Of a stretch of DNA of 64,000 nt, positions 32,662 through 41,757 are shown piece after piece. The DNA lies in assembly GCA_963835295.1 (NCBI GenBank), contig CAWIEX010000011.1:248001-312000 (forward strand). The letters are read 5' to 3'. Below the pieces are notes generated by a model. The model worked only from the letters and a program-made list of their open reading frames with translations, was not told where the DNA came from and ran no database searches. A program made the translations under genes and the position numbers. Numbering within the stretch: position 1 is the stretch's first letter; each line of letters starts with the position of its first letter. Source of the DNA: JAOPZW01 sp963835295. Its GTDB lineage: Bacteria; Actinomycetota; Thermoleophilia; Solirubrobacterales; Solirubrobacteraceae.

Positions 32662-32967
32662 CTACCGCACCTGGTCGACCACCTCGTAGTGCGTGACGCG
32701 CGACTCGCCGACGAGGTAGCGCTCGTCCTCCGGGTAGAGGACGGCCGCCTCGATGTCCTCGCCGGCGAAGGCCTTGATGGCGTCGACCGAGTCCCACATC
32801 GACAGGGTGACGAACTCAGTGCGATCGCCGTCGTCGCGGCGCAGCATCCAGGCGCCCCGGTTGCCAGACGTCTGGCCGTACTCGGCGAAGCCCGTCTCGC
32901 GGATGTAGTCGGCGTAGGCGTCGGCGTCCGCGCGCCGGACGACGCCCGTCCAGGTGCGGGCGATCAC
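32662..32967 (-). CDS. ABM-domain (antibiotic biosynthesis monooxygenase-like) protein
   Basis: 101 aa, a dimeric ferredoxin-like alpha/beta barrel type. It starts Ile-Ala-Arg-Thr-Trp-Thr-Gly, with Gly-Ala-Trp-Met-Leu-Arg-Arg in strand 2 and Phe-Val-Thr-Leu-Ser-Met-Trp-Asp-Ser in strand 3, ending in the Tyr-Pro-Glu-Asp and His-Tyr-Glu-Val positions typical of small ABM proteins. The GTG start overlaps the peroxiredoxin stop by 4 bases (GTGA), so translation is coupled. A role in oxidative or quinone chemistry alongside the peroxiredoxin is plausible but not shown. Confidence 0.85.
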   Translation of the reverse strand: MIARTWTGVVRRADADAYADYIRETGFAEYGQTSGNRGAWMLRRDDGDRTEFVTLSMWDSVDAIKAFAGEDIEAAVLYPEDERYLVGESRVTHYEVVDQVR

Positions 32968-33626
32968 CCCGCCGGCTGAGGCACGATGCGGATGTAGGGC
33001 CGCGGCGACTCCCAGCCGTCCGGGTAGGTCTCGCGCGCCTCGTCGTCGGAGACCGAGCCGGAGATGATCACGTTGTCGCCCTGCTGCCACTGGGCCGGCG
33101 TGGCGACCTTGTGGTTGGCCGTCAGCTGCAGCGAGTCGATCACGCGCAGGACCTCGTCGAAGTTGCGCCCGGTCGTCATCGGGTAGACGAGGATGAGCTT
33201 GATCTTCTTGTCGGGCCCGACGACGAAGACGTTGCGCACGGTCTGGTTCATGGCCGGCGTGCGCTCGGTCGGCTCGCCCTCCACGTCAGCCGGCAGCATG
33301 CCGTAGAGCTTGGAGACGTTGAAGTCGGAGTCGCCGATCATCGGGTAGTTGGGCGCGGTGCCCTGGGTCTCCTCGATGTCCTTCGACCACTGGGCGTGGT
33401 TGTCGACTGGGTCGACCGAGAGGCCGATGATCTTGACGTTGCGCTTATCGAACTCCGGCTTGATGCTGGCCATGTAGCCGAGCTCGGTGGTGCACACGGG
33501 CGTGAAGTCACGCGGATGGGAGAAGAGCACCCCCCATGAGTCGCCGAGCCAGTCGTGGAAGCTGATCCTTCCCTCGGTCGTCTCGGCCTCGAAATCTGGG
33601 GCGGTATCGCCGATCTGTAGAGCCAT
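32964..33626 (-). CDS. 1-Cys peroxiredoxin (Prx6 family)
   Basis: 220-aa thiol peroxidase that reduces H2O2 and organic hydroperoxides. The peroxidatic Cys lies in Asp-Phe-Thr-Pro-Val-Cys-Thr-Thr-Glu (Cys45 by my count). The Prx6-specific Ile-Gly-Leu-Ser-Val-Asp-Pro-Val follows, as does a long C-terminal dimerisation part with Asp-Gly-Trp-Glu-Ser-Pro-Arg-Pro-Tyr-Ile. No resolving Cys is present. AGGAGG 7 nt before ATG 33626 fixes the start over the upstream ATG at 33665. First gene of a two-gene operon with the ABM protein. Confidence 0.95.
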   Translation of the reverse strand: MALQIGDTAPDFEAETTEGRISFHDWLGDSWGVLFSHPRDFTPVCTTELGYMASIKPEFDKRNVKIIGLSVDPVDNHAQWSKDIEETQGTAPNYPMIGDSDFNVSKLYGMLPADVEGEPTERTPAMNQTVRNVFVVGPDKKIKLILVYPMTTGRNFDEVLRVIDSLQLTANHKVATPAQWQQGDNVIISGSVSDDEARETYPDGWESPRPYIRIVPQPAG

Positions 33627-33690
33627 CTGAGGTCCTCCTGGTAATTCGGGTCGGCATTTGCGCAATTACCACCCTAGCGTCCCGCGAGGG

Positions 33691-35814
33691 TCAGCTCCCG
33701 AAACGTCGCTCGGCCAGCTGAGCCTCGCCCGTGAGCACCAGGTCGTCGGCCGCGCGGCCCACCCTGACCCGGTAGGCCCCGGCCGCGACGTGCCACTCCC
33801 CGGCGTCGCCGTCGTAGCGCGCGAGCAGGCGCGGATCGGCCGTCACGGTCACGCTGCGCGACTCCCCCGCGCCGAGCTCGACGCGCTCGAAGCCGAGCAG
33901 GCGCATGCGCTCGTCGCTGGCGGCCGAGGTCAGGTAGAGCTGGGGCACGTCGGCGCCGTCGCGCCCGCCGGTGTTGGTCACGGTGAAGGTCGCAGTGATG
34001 GTGTCGCCTGCGCCGACCTCGAGCCCGCCGTACTCGAAGCTCGTGTAGCCCAGGCCGTGGCCAAAGGCGTAGAGCGGCGTCCTCGAGTGCTGCGCGAACC
34101 AGCGGTAGCCGATCTCGGCGCCCTCGTCGTAGTCGATGGTCGTGGGCGTCCCCCACGGCGTGCCGAGGCCCGGAAGCTCGGGGCGCGGCGTCTGGCCCAG
34201 GTCGGCCGGGAAGCTCACCGGCAGCCGGCCCGAGGGGCTCACCGCGCCCGTGAGGATCTCGGCGATGGCCTGGCCGCCGGCCTGGCCCGGGTACCAGGCC
34301 TGGACGATGGCGCGCACCTTCTCGCGCCAGGGCATGGCGACGGGATTGCCGGTCTCGAGCACGACGATCGTGTTGGGGTTCGCCGAGGCGACGGCGTCGA
34401 TGATCGCGTCCTGCCCCCATGGCAGCGAGAGGTCGGGCAGGTCGAAGCCCTCGCCCTCGACCCGGATGGCGAAGACGACGACCACGTCCGAGCGCCGGGC
34501 CAGGAGCGCCGCCTCGGCCGAGGTCATCCCGGGGTCGAACTCGATCTGCGCCTCGGGCATGAGCCGGCCGAGCTCCTGCACCGGCGACGACGGCAGCAGG
34601 TACAGGTTGCGCGCGCTGCCCATGATCCCGGGGCCGCCGATGTGCACCTCGGCCGCGTAGCCGCCGGGCGGCGTGACCGCGCTCGAGCCGGTGCCGACGG
34701 GCACGCCCAGCTCGGCGTAGCCGCCGACGACCGCGATCCGCGTCGGCGCTTCGGTCGCGAGCGGAAGGATGCCGTCGTTCTCGAGCAGCACGATGCCCTG
34801 GCGCGCGCCTTCCAGCGCGATCGCGTGGTGCGCTGGCTGGTCGTCCTGCCCCGCCGGGCGCCCGGGCTCCCAGCGATCGATGCCGACGGCGTACACCGAG
34901 CGCAGGATGCGCCGCACCATCTCCGACAGCCGCTCCTTGGGCAGCTCGCCCTCGGCGAAGGCCGTGCGCAGCGGCTCGGTGAAGGACTCGGCGTCCCACA
35001 TCAGCACGTCGATCTGCGCGCCGGACTCCTGGTCGAGGCCCGCCAGCGCGTAGTCCCAGGTGGGCGTCGCGCCCCAGTCGGACATGACCCAGCCCGGGTA
35101 GCCCCACGCGCCCTTGAGGATCTCCTCGATGAGGACCCGATTGGCGCCCGCGTAGACGCCGTTGACCTTGTTGTAGGCGGTCATGACCGAGCCGGGCCGG
35201 CCGCGCTCGATGGCGATCTCGAACGCGAGCAGGTCGGACTCGCGGTGGGCGGCCGGGTCGATGAGCGCGTCGAGCCAGTGGCGGTTGGTCTCGTTGCAGT
35301 TCAGCGAGAGGTGCTTGATCGTCGAGATCACGCCCTCGCCCTGGATCCCGGCGATCGCCTCGCCGGCGAGCACGCCGCTGAGCAGCGGGTCCTCGGACAG
35401 GTACTCGAAGTTGCGCCCGTTGCGCGGGTCGCGCGCGAGGTTGACGCCGCCCGCCAGCATCACGTTGAGGCCGCGGCTGCGCGCCTCGCGGCCGACCATC
35501 GCGCCCGAGGCGCGCGCCAGGGCCGGGTTGAAGCTCGCGCCGAGGGCGATGCCGGCCGGCAGCGCGGTCGCGGTGTCGCCCGGCCGGTACCCCGGGTTGG
35601 TGACGCCGAGGCTCGCGTCGCTCATCAGCAGGGGCGGGACGCCGAGGCGCTCGACGCCCGGGACGTATCCCGCGCTCATCGGGATGCCCTCGGGAATGCG
35701 CTCGTCGCGCTCGCGCACCACGTCGTTGGTGCCCATGACGCTGACCAGAAGCGAGAAGCGCTCCTCGTCGGTCATCTGAGCCTCGGTCTGGCGGGCTCGC
35801 TCGTCGGCGGTCAC
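33691..35814 (-). CDS. Glycoside hydrolase family 3 (beta-glucosidase-like)
   Basis: 707 aa, without a signal peptide, so probably cytoplasmic. The N-terminal GH3 barrel has Lys167-His168 (Thr-Ile-Lys-His-Leu) and the nucleophile Asp246 in Gly-Trp-Val-Met-Ser-Asp-Trp-Gly-Ala. The alpha/beta sandwich domain (~310-540) and a C-terminal fibronectin III-like domain (Leu-Tyr-Ala-Phe-Gly-His-Gly-Leu-Gly-Tyr-Thr, then Val-Thr-Asn-Thr-Gly) complete the usual three-domain form. It cleaves terminal beta-linked sugars; exact specificity cannot be read. GTG 35814 start. A stand-alone gene with a 275-bp gap to the divergent GMC oxidoreductase gene, in which I see no feature. Confidence 0.93.
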   Translation of the reverse strand: MTADERARQTEAQMTDEERFSLLVSVMGTNDVVRERDERIPEGIPMSAGYVPGVERLGVPPLLMSDASLGVTNPGYRPGDTATALPAGIALGASFNPALARASGAMVGREARSRGLNVMLAGGVNLARDPRNGRNFEYLSEDPLLSGVLAGEAIAGIQGEGVISTIKHLSLNCNETNRHWLDALIDPAAHRESDLLAFEIAIERGRPGSVMTAYNKVNGVYAGANRVLIEEILKGAWGYPGWVMSDWGATPTWDYALAGLDQESGAQIDVLMWDAESFTEPLRTAFAEGELPKERLSEMVRRILRSVYAVGIDRWEPGRPAGQDDQPAHHAIALEGARQGIVLLENDGILPLATEAPTRIAVVGGYAELGVPVGTGSSAVTPPGGYAAEVHIGGPGIMGSARNLYLLPSSPVQELGRLMPEAQIEFDPGMTSAEAALLARRSDVVVVFAIRVEGEGFDLPDLSLPWGQDAIIDAVASANPNTIVVLETGNPVAMPWREKVRAIVQAWYPGQAGGQAIAEILTGAVSPSGRLPVSFPADLGQTPRPELPGLGTPWGTPTTIDYDEGAEIGYRWFAQHSRTPLYAFGHGLGYTSFEYGGLEVGAGDTITATFTVTNTGGRDGADVPQLYLTSAASDERMRLLGFERVELGAGESRSVTVTADPRLLARYDGDAGEWHVAAGAYRVRVGRAADDLVLTGEAQLAERRFGS

Positions 35815-36089
35815 GCCCGACTGTTACCCGCGCGGGCACGGCGCGATTTGCCGCCGCACGCCCCGCTGTGTGACCGACGTCATCCCGCGCCCGCTCGCGC
35901 GGTGAGAGGCTGGCGCCGTTCGTGATCGCCGGCTGATGACCGGCTCGCGGCCAGAGTCGCCGGGCGCGGGGAGCCCGGTTCCATGGCACCTCGGAGTCGG
36001 GTCCCCGCCGCCAGCCGAACGCTGGCGGCGGGATCCGCGAATCTCGGGCGCGGACCGGCTCGGCGGCGCCCGGCGGTTAGGTTCCGCAC

Positions 36090-37592
36090 ATGGGCGATCC
36101 CGATGTCATCGTCGTCGGCTCGGGCTCGGCGGGGGCGGTCGCCGCGCGGCGGCTCGCCGACGGCGGAGCGCGCGTGCTGCTGCTGGAGGCCGGCGGGCCC
36201 GACGTCAACCCCGCCATCCACGACCCCGGGCGGGTGCACGAGCTGTGGCTCTCCGAGGAGGACTGGGCCTTCGAGACGGTCCCGCAGCGCCACGCCTCCG
36301 AGCGCCGGCTCGCGTGGCCGCGCGGGCGGGTGCTGGGCGGGTCGAGCTCCCTGAACGCGATGATCTGGGTGCGCGGCGCACCGGCGGACTACGACACCTG
36401 GGCCTACCTCGGCGCCCATGGCTGGTCCTGGGACGACGTGCGCCCGGTCTTCGAGCGCATCGAGCGCCGCGACCCCGCCTCGGGCGCGGGGATCGTCCCC
36501 ATCATGTCGGACTACGAGCCCGACGCGATCCACCAGGCGATCGTCGCCGCCGCGCAGGAGTGCGGCGTGCCGTTCAACCCGGACTACAACGGCGCGCAGC
36601 AGGACGGCATCTCCTATATGCAGTTCAGCATCAAGGACGGCGTGCGCCAGAGCACGACCACCGCCTACCTCGGGGACGCCGCCGAGCGCCCCAACCTGAG
36701 CGTCCTGGTCGGTGCGCACGCCCGCCGCCTGCTCTTCGACGGCACGCGCTGCGTCGGCGTCGAGTTCTCGCACGACGGCAAGGTCGAGCGCCGCCACGCC
36801 GGCGAGGTCATCGTCTCGGCCGGGACGATCGGCTCGCCGCAGCTGCTCATGCTCTCCGGCGTCGGCCCGGCCGACCACCTCGCCGAGCACGGCCTGACCG
36901 TGGTGGCCGACGTCCCGGGCGTCGGCGCCAACCTCCACGACCACCTCCTCTCGCCGGTGATCTTCGCCGCCGAGCGCGAGGTCGGGTCGCCGTCGCCGGG
37001 GCTCCCGGCCTGCCAGACCCATCTCTTCGCGCGCTCGCGCCCGGGCCTGGCCGCGCCCGACCTCCAGCCGATCCACTTCATGGTCCCGATGTACGAGCCG
37101 TGGATGGAGGGGCCCGAGAACGGCTTCACGATGCTGGGCGGGATGATCCGGCCGGTCAGCCGCGGATCGATCCGGCTGAGCGGACCGTCACCGGAGGATC
37201 CGCTGCTCATCGACCCGAACGTGCTGGCCTGCGAGGCCGACCTCGAGGCCCTCGTCGCCGCGATCGAGCTCGTCCGGCGGATCGGCGCCACCGACGCGCT
37301 GGCGGCCTGGGGCGCGCGGGAGCTCTACCCGGGCCCGCCGGCCGCCACCGACGACGACGTGCGCCAGTACGCGCGCGACACCGCGATCACCTACCACCAC
37401 CAGGTCGGCACCTGCAAGATGGGCACCGACGACGACGCGGTCGTCGATCCGCTGCTGCGCGTCCGCGGGGTCGAGGCCGTGCGGGTCGCCGACGCCTCGG
37501 TCATGCCGACGGTCACCACCGGCAACACCAATGCGCCCTCGATCATGATCGGCGAGCGCGTGGCCGAGTTCGTGGCGGCCCACGCGCCGTAG
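36090..37592 (+). CDS. GMC-family FAD oxidoreductase (choline dehydrogenase-like)
   Basis: 500 aa. FAD-binding Val-Val-Gly-Ser-Gly-Ser-Ala-Gly-Ala at residues 7-15, then Leu-Leu-Glu-Ala-Gly-Gly. GMC signature 1 is Gly-Arg-Val-Leu-Gly-Gly-Ser-Ser-Ser-Leu-Asn. Signature 2 lies near Ser-Ala-Gly-Thr-Ile-Gly-Ser-Pro-Gln-Leu-Leu-Met-Leu-Ser-Gly-Val-Gly. The C-terminal catalytic pair is a His in Tyr-His-His-Gln-Val-Gly-Thr-Cys and an Asn in Gly-Asn-Thr-Asn-Ala-Pro. It oxidises an alcohol to an aldehyde; the substrate is unknown. No betaine genes nearby, so a choline role is not supported by context. Confidence 0.93.
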   Translation: MGDPDVIVVGSGSAGAVAARRLADGGARVLLLEAGGPDVNPAIHDPGRVHELWLSEEDWAFETVPQRHASERRLAWPRGRVLGGSSSLNAMIWVRGAPADYDTWAYLGAHGWSWDDVRPVFERIERRDPASGAGIVPIMSDYEPDAIHQAIVAAAQECGVPFNPDYNGAQQDGISYMQFSIKDGVRQSTTTAYLGDAAERPNLSVLVGAHARRLLFDGTRCVGVEFSHDGKVERRHAGEVIVSAGTIGSPQLLMLSGVGPADHLAEHGLTVVADVPGVGANLHDHLLSPVIFAAEREVGSPSPGLPACQTHLFARSRPGLAAPDLQPIHFMVPMYEPWMEGPENGFTMLGGMIRPVSRGSIRLSGPSPEDPLLIDPNVLACEADLEALVAAIELVRRIGATDALAAWGARELYPGPPAATDDDVRQYARDTAITYHHQVGTCKMGTDDDAVVDPLLRVRGVEAVRVADASVMPTVTTGNTNAPSIMIGERVAEFVAAHAP

Positions 37593-37703
37593 GCAACGAC
37601 GAGATCCGTCGCGATGCCGAGCGAGGACGCCTTTCAGGCACCGTTCAGGGTCGTGCGACGATGATCGGCGCATGGCGCGGCCGATCATGGTGTCGCCACG
37701 ACC

Positions 37704-38375
37704 ATGACCGGCGCCCACGGCCTCATCCTCGCCTCGCTGACCGGGCAGCTCACGAGCTGGATCGGCCATCACGGCGCGTACGCCGTCTTCGCGATCATGG
37801 CCGTCGACGCGCTGCTGCCAGTCGGCGGCGAGTTGACCATGCTCTACGCGGGCGCGCTGGCGGCCGGCGCCATCGCCGGCCAGCACCCCGTCCTCCTCGG
37901 CCATGAGCTCCAGACGGGCCTCGAGAGCTATCTCGTGCTGGCCACCGCCGGCACGCTGGGCTACCTGCTGGGCTCGCTCGTCGGCTGGGCCATCGGCCGC
38001 TGGGGCGGGCACGCGCTGCTCGAGCGCCACGGCCGCTGGCTGCACGTGACGCCGGAGAACCTCGAGCGCGCCGAGCGCTGGTTCGAGCGCCACGGGCGAG
38101 CCGCAGTCTTCCTGGGGCGCCTCACCCCGGTCGTGCGCTCGTTCATCTCGATCCCGGCCGGGACGCTCGAGAGCCCGCTCGGGCCATACACGGTGCTGAC
38201 GCTGGCGGGGTCTGCGATCTGGTGCTTCGGCTTCGCCGCCGTGGGATGGGCCCTGGGGTCCAGCTACGAGCGGGTGCACCACGCGTTCCGCTACGTCGAC
38301 GTCGTGGCGGTCGCAGGCGCGGCGGCCGCGCTCGCCGCGCTGCTCGTCCTGCGCCGACGGCGCGCGCGGGCATGA
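37704..38375 (+). CDS. DedA family membrane protein
   Basis: 223 aa, SNARE-associated/DedA fold thought to act in lipid flipping and envelope homeostasis. Early helices contain Ala-Tyr-Ala-Val-Phe, and the conserved core reads Leu-Gly-Ser-Leu-Val-Gly-Trp-Ala-Ile-Gly-Arg-Trp-Gly-Gly, with Phe-Leu-Gly-Arg-Leu-Thr-Pro-Val-Val-Arg-Ser-Phe-Ile-Ser-Ile-Pro-Ala-Gly. Its stop overlaps the start of the lipoprotein gene (ATGA), so the two are coupled. Confidence 0.93.
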   Translation: MTGAHGLILASLTGQLTSWIGHHGAYAVFAIMAVDALLPVGGELTMLYAGALAAGAIAGQHPVLLGHELQTGLESYLVLATAGTLGYLLGSLVGWAIGRWGGHALLERHGRWLHVTPENLERAERWFERHGRAAVFLGRLTPVVRSFISIPAGTLESPLGPYTVLTLAGSAIWCFGFAAVGWALGSSYERVHHAFRYVDVVAVAGAAAALAALLVLRRRRARA

Positions 38376-40423
38376 GCCGCCGGACCGTGCTCGGCGCGAT
38401 GCTGGCCACGCTGGCGGCAGCGACGGTCGCGGGCTGCAGACCGCACTCGGGCACCGCAACGCGTCACCGGGCGACCTCGGGAGCGACGGCAGGCACCACG
38501 CCTGCCCGGGGCGCCGCGCGCCGGCGCGCCACCGCCGGCGTCGGCCTCCACGTCGTGCGGTCGCGCTCGCTGCCCGCGCCGATCGAGCTGCCGGGGCTCG
38601 CGCGGGTGGGGACCTCGGTCCTCGCCGTCGGCGGCCTGGACAGCGCCGACGGCTCCGTCGCCGACATCGTGCGCGTGGCGCCTGGGGCGCCCCGGCGCGT
38701 CGGCGCGCTGCCGGCGGCGATCCACGACGTGGGCGCCACCGCGCTCGGCTCGAGCCTCTACGTCTTCGGCGGCGGCAGCGCCGGCGGCCCGACGGCGGCC
38801 ATCACGCAGGTCTCGCCGAGCGGAGGCACGAGGCCCGCGGGGCGTCTGCCGGCGGCGATGTCGGACACGACGGCCGTGACGATGGGCGCGACCGCGTACG
38901 TCATCGGCGGCTACACGACGACCACGCCGCTGCGCTCGGTGCTGGCCTTCCGGCCCGGGCGCGCGCCGCGCGAGGTCGCCGCCCTCCCCCACCCCGTGCG
39001 CTACGCCGCCGCGGCCGCAGTGGGCGGGCGCCTGCTCGTGGCCGGCGGCACCGACGGCACCCGGGCGCGCGACGAGATCGTCAGCGTCGACCCGGTGCGC
39101 CATCGCGCGCGGGTGATCGGCCACCTTCCGGCTCGCCTGGCGCACGCGGCCGGCGCGGCGCTCGGCGGGACGTTCTACGTCGTCGGCGGGCGCGGCGACG
39201 CCGCCGCCAGCCAGCGCCGCGGCATCTGGGCCATCGATCCAGCGACCGGACACGTCCGCCCGGCGGGCCGGCTGCCGACGGCGCTGTCGGACCTCGCGGC
39301 CACCGCCGCCGGGGGCCGGCTGCTCGTGGCCGGTGGCCGCGACGCCCACGCGAGCGCGCACCGCGAGCTGCTTGAGCTGGCGCGCTCCGCCCGGCGCACC
39401 GTGGCGGGCACGGCGCGCGCCGCGGCGGTCGACGTCTACGCGGCGACCCGCGCGGGGCACCTGGCGCCGCAGGTCCGTGGCGATCCCGCGCGCGTCTACG
39501 TGCCCAACTCACAGTCCGACACGGTCGATGTCATCGACCAGCGCACGGCCAGGATCGTCGACCACTTCGCGGTCGGCGCCCTGCCCCAGCACGTGACGCC
39601 GTCCTGGGACCTGCGGACGCTATGGGTCACCAACGACACCGGCAACAGCCTCACCCCCATCGACCCGCGCACCGGCCGCCATGGCCGCCCGGTGCCGGTC
39701 CGCGATCCCTACAACCTGTATTTCACCGCTGGCGGCCGGCGCGCGATCGTCGTGGCCGAGGCCCACCGCGCGCTCGACTTCCGCGAGCCGCACACGATGC
39801 GCCTCGTCAAGAGCCTGAACATGCCGACGTGCGCGGGCGCCGACCACATGGACTTCACGGCCGACGGACGGTTAGCGCTCGTCTCCTGCGAGTTCGCCGG
39901 GCGAATGGTGGTGGTCGACCTGCGCCGCGAGCGGGTGGTCAAGGGCATCGACCTGAGGTCCGGGGCGATGCCCCAGGACGTCAAGCTCTCGCCCGACGGG
40001 CGAACGTTCTACGTCGCGGACATGGCCTCCGACGGCGTCTGGCTCATCGATGCACAGCGGATGCGCAAGGAGCGCTTCCAGCCCACCGGCCGCGGCGCCC
40101 ACGGCCTCTACCCCAGCCGCGACGCGAAGCTCCTCTACGTCTCCAATCGTGGGGCAGGGACGATCACCCTGATCTCCTTCCGCACGCGACGGCCCGTGCG
40201 CACGTGGCGCCTTCCCGGGGGAGGATCGCCGGACATGGGCGGGGTCTCGGCCGACGGGCGCGTCCTCTGGCTGTCCGGGCGCTACAACAGCGAGGTCTAC
40301 GCGATCTCCACCCGCACCGGTCATCTGCTGCACCGCATTCACGTCGGGCAGGGGCCGCACGGCCTGTGCGTCTGGCCCCAGCCAGGGCGCTACTCGATCG
40401 GGCACACCGGCATCCTGCGCTAG
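38372..40423 (+). CDS. Lipoprotein with Kelch-like and YVTN-type beta-propellers
   Basis: 683 aa. A lipobox Thr-Val-Ala-Gly-Cys near residue 22 follows an Arg-Arg signal start, so it could be a Tat or Sec lipoprotein. The N-terminal half (~60-350) has six Kelch-like repeats, each with Val-x-Gly-Gly and a following Ala-x-Leu-Pro. The C-terminal half (~365-683) is a YVTN/cytochrome d1-like propeller with Val-Tyr-Val-Pro-Asn-Ser, Leu-Trp-Val-Thr-Asn-Asp and Leu-Tyr-Val-Ser-Asn-Arg strands. Two full propellers in one exported protein suggest a surface binding or scaffold role. It is translationally coupled to the DedA gene and convergent with the histidine kinase, overlapping its end by 4 bp. Confidence 0.85.
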   Translation: MSRRTVLGAMLATLAAATVAGCRPHSGTATRHRATSGATAGTTPARGAARRRATAGVGLHVVRSRSLPAPIELPGLARVGTSVLAVGGLDSADGSVADIVRVAPGAPRRVGALPAAIHDVGATALGSSLYVFGGGSAGGPTAAITQVSPSGGTRPAGRLPAAMSDTTAVTMGATAYVIGGYTTTTPLRSVLAFRPGRAPREVAALPHPVRYAAAAAVGGRLLVAGGTDGTRARDEIVSVDPVRHRARVIGHLPARLAHAAGAALGGTFYVVGGRGDAAASQRRGIWAIDPATGHVRPAGRLPTALSDLAATAAGGRLLVAGGRDAHASAHRELLELARSARRTVAGTARAAAVDVYAATRAGHLAPQVRGDPARVYVPNSQSDTVDVIDQRTARIVDHFAVGALPQHVTPSWDLRTLWVTNDTGNSLTPIDPRTGRHGRPVPVRDPYNLYFTAGGRRAIVVAEAHRALDFREPHTMRLVKSLNMPTCAGADHMDFTADGRLALVSCEFAGRMVVVDLRRERVVKGIDLRSGAMPQDVKLSPDGRTFYVADMASDGVWLIDAQRMRKERFQPTGRGAHGLYPSRDAKLLYVSNRGAGTITLISFRTRRPVRTWRLPGGGSPDMGGVSADGRVLWLSGRYNSEVYAISTRTGHLLHRIHVGQGPHGLCVWPQPGRYSIGHTGILR

Positions 40424-41757
40424 GCGGGCAGACGCACCTGGAACTCGGCCCCGGCGTCCGCCCCGGGCGCGCTCAGCGTCACGTCGCCGCCGACGGCCAG
40501 CGCGAGGCGCCGCGCCAGCGGCAGGCCGAGCCCCGCGCCGCCGTGGCCGTTGCCGCCCGCGGCACGACCCGGCTCGAAGACGTGCTCGCGCGCATCGGCC
40601 CCCACCCCGGGCCCATCGTCAGCGACGCTCAGCACGATCACGCCGTCGCGCGCGACGGCGCTCAGGAGGACGCGCGAGCGCGCGTAGCGCAGCGCGTTGT
40701 CGATCAGCGGCGCGACGATCCGCTCGACGACCTCGCCGTCCACGCCGGCCATCATCGGCGCCGCCGGGTGGCGCACCTCGAGCTCGACCTCGCGCTCGGC
40801 CAGCGCCGGCGCCCAGCCCTCGGCGACGCGATCGAGGACGCCGCCGACCTCGCTGCGCCCCACGTCGAGCTGCGCCTCGGCGCGGGCCGCGGCCATCAGG
40901 GTCTCGAGGATGCCGCTCATCTGCTCGGCGCTGCGGGCCACGACGGCGTACGCGTCGGAGCGGTCCTCGGGCGAGCGCTCGCGGCGCTGCAGGAGCTCGA
41001 TCTCGGCCACGATGCGCGCCAGCGGCGTGCGCAGCTCGTGCGAGAGCTCGGCCGACAGGCGCTGCTCGTGGCGCAGGCTCGCGGCGACGCGGTCCAGCAG
41101 CGCGTCGAACGTCCGCGCCAGCTCGCCCAGCTCGTCGGGGCGCGGCGTGACGCCGAAGCGCTGGGCGAGATCGCGCTCGCTCCAGTCCGCCGCGGAGGCG
41201 GTCATCTCGCGCACCGGGTCCAGGGCGCGCCCGACGGTGATCCAGGTCAGCACGCCCACGGCGGCGAGCAGCACGAGTCCCAGCACGACCGAGCCGAGCA
41301 GCGCGAGATCGGTCGTGCGGTCATAGGCCGTCAGCGACTGCGCGGCGACCACGGTGCCGACCTGACGCCCGCGGACGTCCACCGGCGCGGCATAGAGGCG
41401 CACGTCGCCACCGGGCACGTCGTCGAACACGTGCGCGGAGCCGGCGAGCGCGTCTGCCGTGCGCTGCAGTTCGGCCGTCGCGGGCGGGCGCTCGACCGCG
41501 CGCGCTCCGTCGTAGATCCACACGCGCTGGTCCACGATGGCGTCGTCGACCGACTCGTGGACGAGCAGGCGGCCGTTCTGGTACTGGACCGTGGCGGCAG
41601 CGGCAGTCGCGAGCGACCGCGCGCGGGCGTTGGCGTCCGCGGTGAGGCTGCGGTCGAGGATGACGTTGAAGGCCACCGTGAGCACGGCCACGGCAGCGAG
41701 CGCGGCGAGCAGCCCAAGCGTCGTGAGCCGGCCGCGCAGCGTGCGAAAGCGCCTCAT
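40420..41757 (-). CDS. Membrane sensor histidine kinase (EnvZ/BaeS type)
   Basis: 445 aa. The first transmembrane helix is around 15-35 and a ~110-residue extracytoplasmic sensor follows. A second helix (Leu-Gly-Leu-Val-Leu-Leu-Ala-Ala-Val-Gly-Val) leads to a HAMP domain. The HisKA phosphoacceptor is in Leu-Ser-His-Glu-Leu-Arg-Thr-Pro-Leu-Ala, and the HATPase has Asp-Asn-Ala-Leu-Arg-Tyr, Asp-Asp-Gly-Pro-Gly-Val and Gly-Leu-Gly-Leu-Pro-Leu. ATG 41757 overlaps the response regulator stop by 4 bp, so it is the second gene of a two-component operon. Confidence 0.95.
   Translation of the reverse strand: MRRFRTLRGRLTTLGLLAALAAVAVLTVAFNVILDRSLTADANARARSLATAAAATVQYQNGRLLVHESVDDAIVDQRVWIYDGARAVERPPATAELQRTADALAGSAHVFDDVPGGDVRLYAAPVDVRGRQVGTVVAAQSLTAYDRTTDLALLGSVVLGLVLLAAVGVLTWITVGRALDPVREMTASAADWSERDLAQRFGVTPRPDELGELARTFDALLDRVAASLRHEQRLSAELSHELRTPLARIVAEIELLQRRERSPEDRSDAYAVVARSAEQMSGILETLMAAARAEAQLDVGRSEVGGVLDRVAEGWAPALAEREVELEVRHPAAPMMAGVDGEVVERIVAPLIDNALRYARSRVLLSAVARDGVIVLSVADDGPGVGADAREHVFEPGRAAGGNGHGGAGLGLPLARRLALAVGGDVTLSAPGADAGAEFQVRLPA

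Noticed and set aside
33658..35925. 755-codon + strand frame and 771-codon minus frame over the GH3 gene
   Set aside because: Both are alternative frames of the GH3 gene, which has all catalytic motifs in its own frame.
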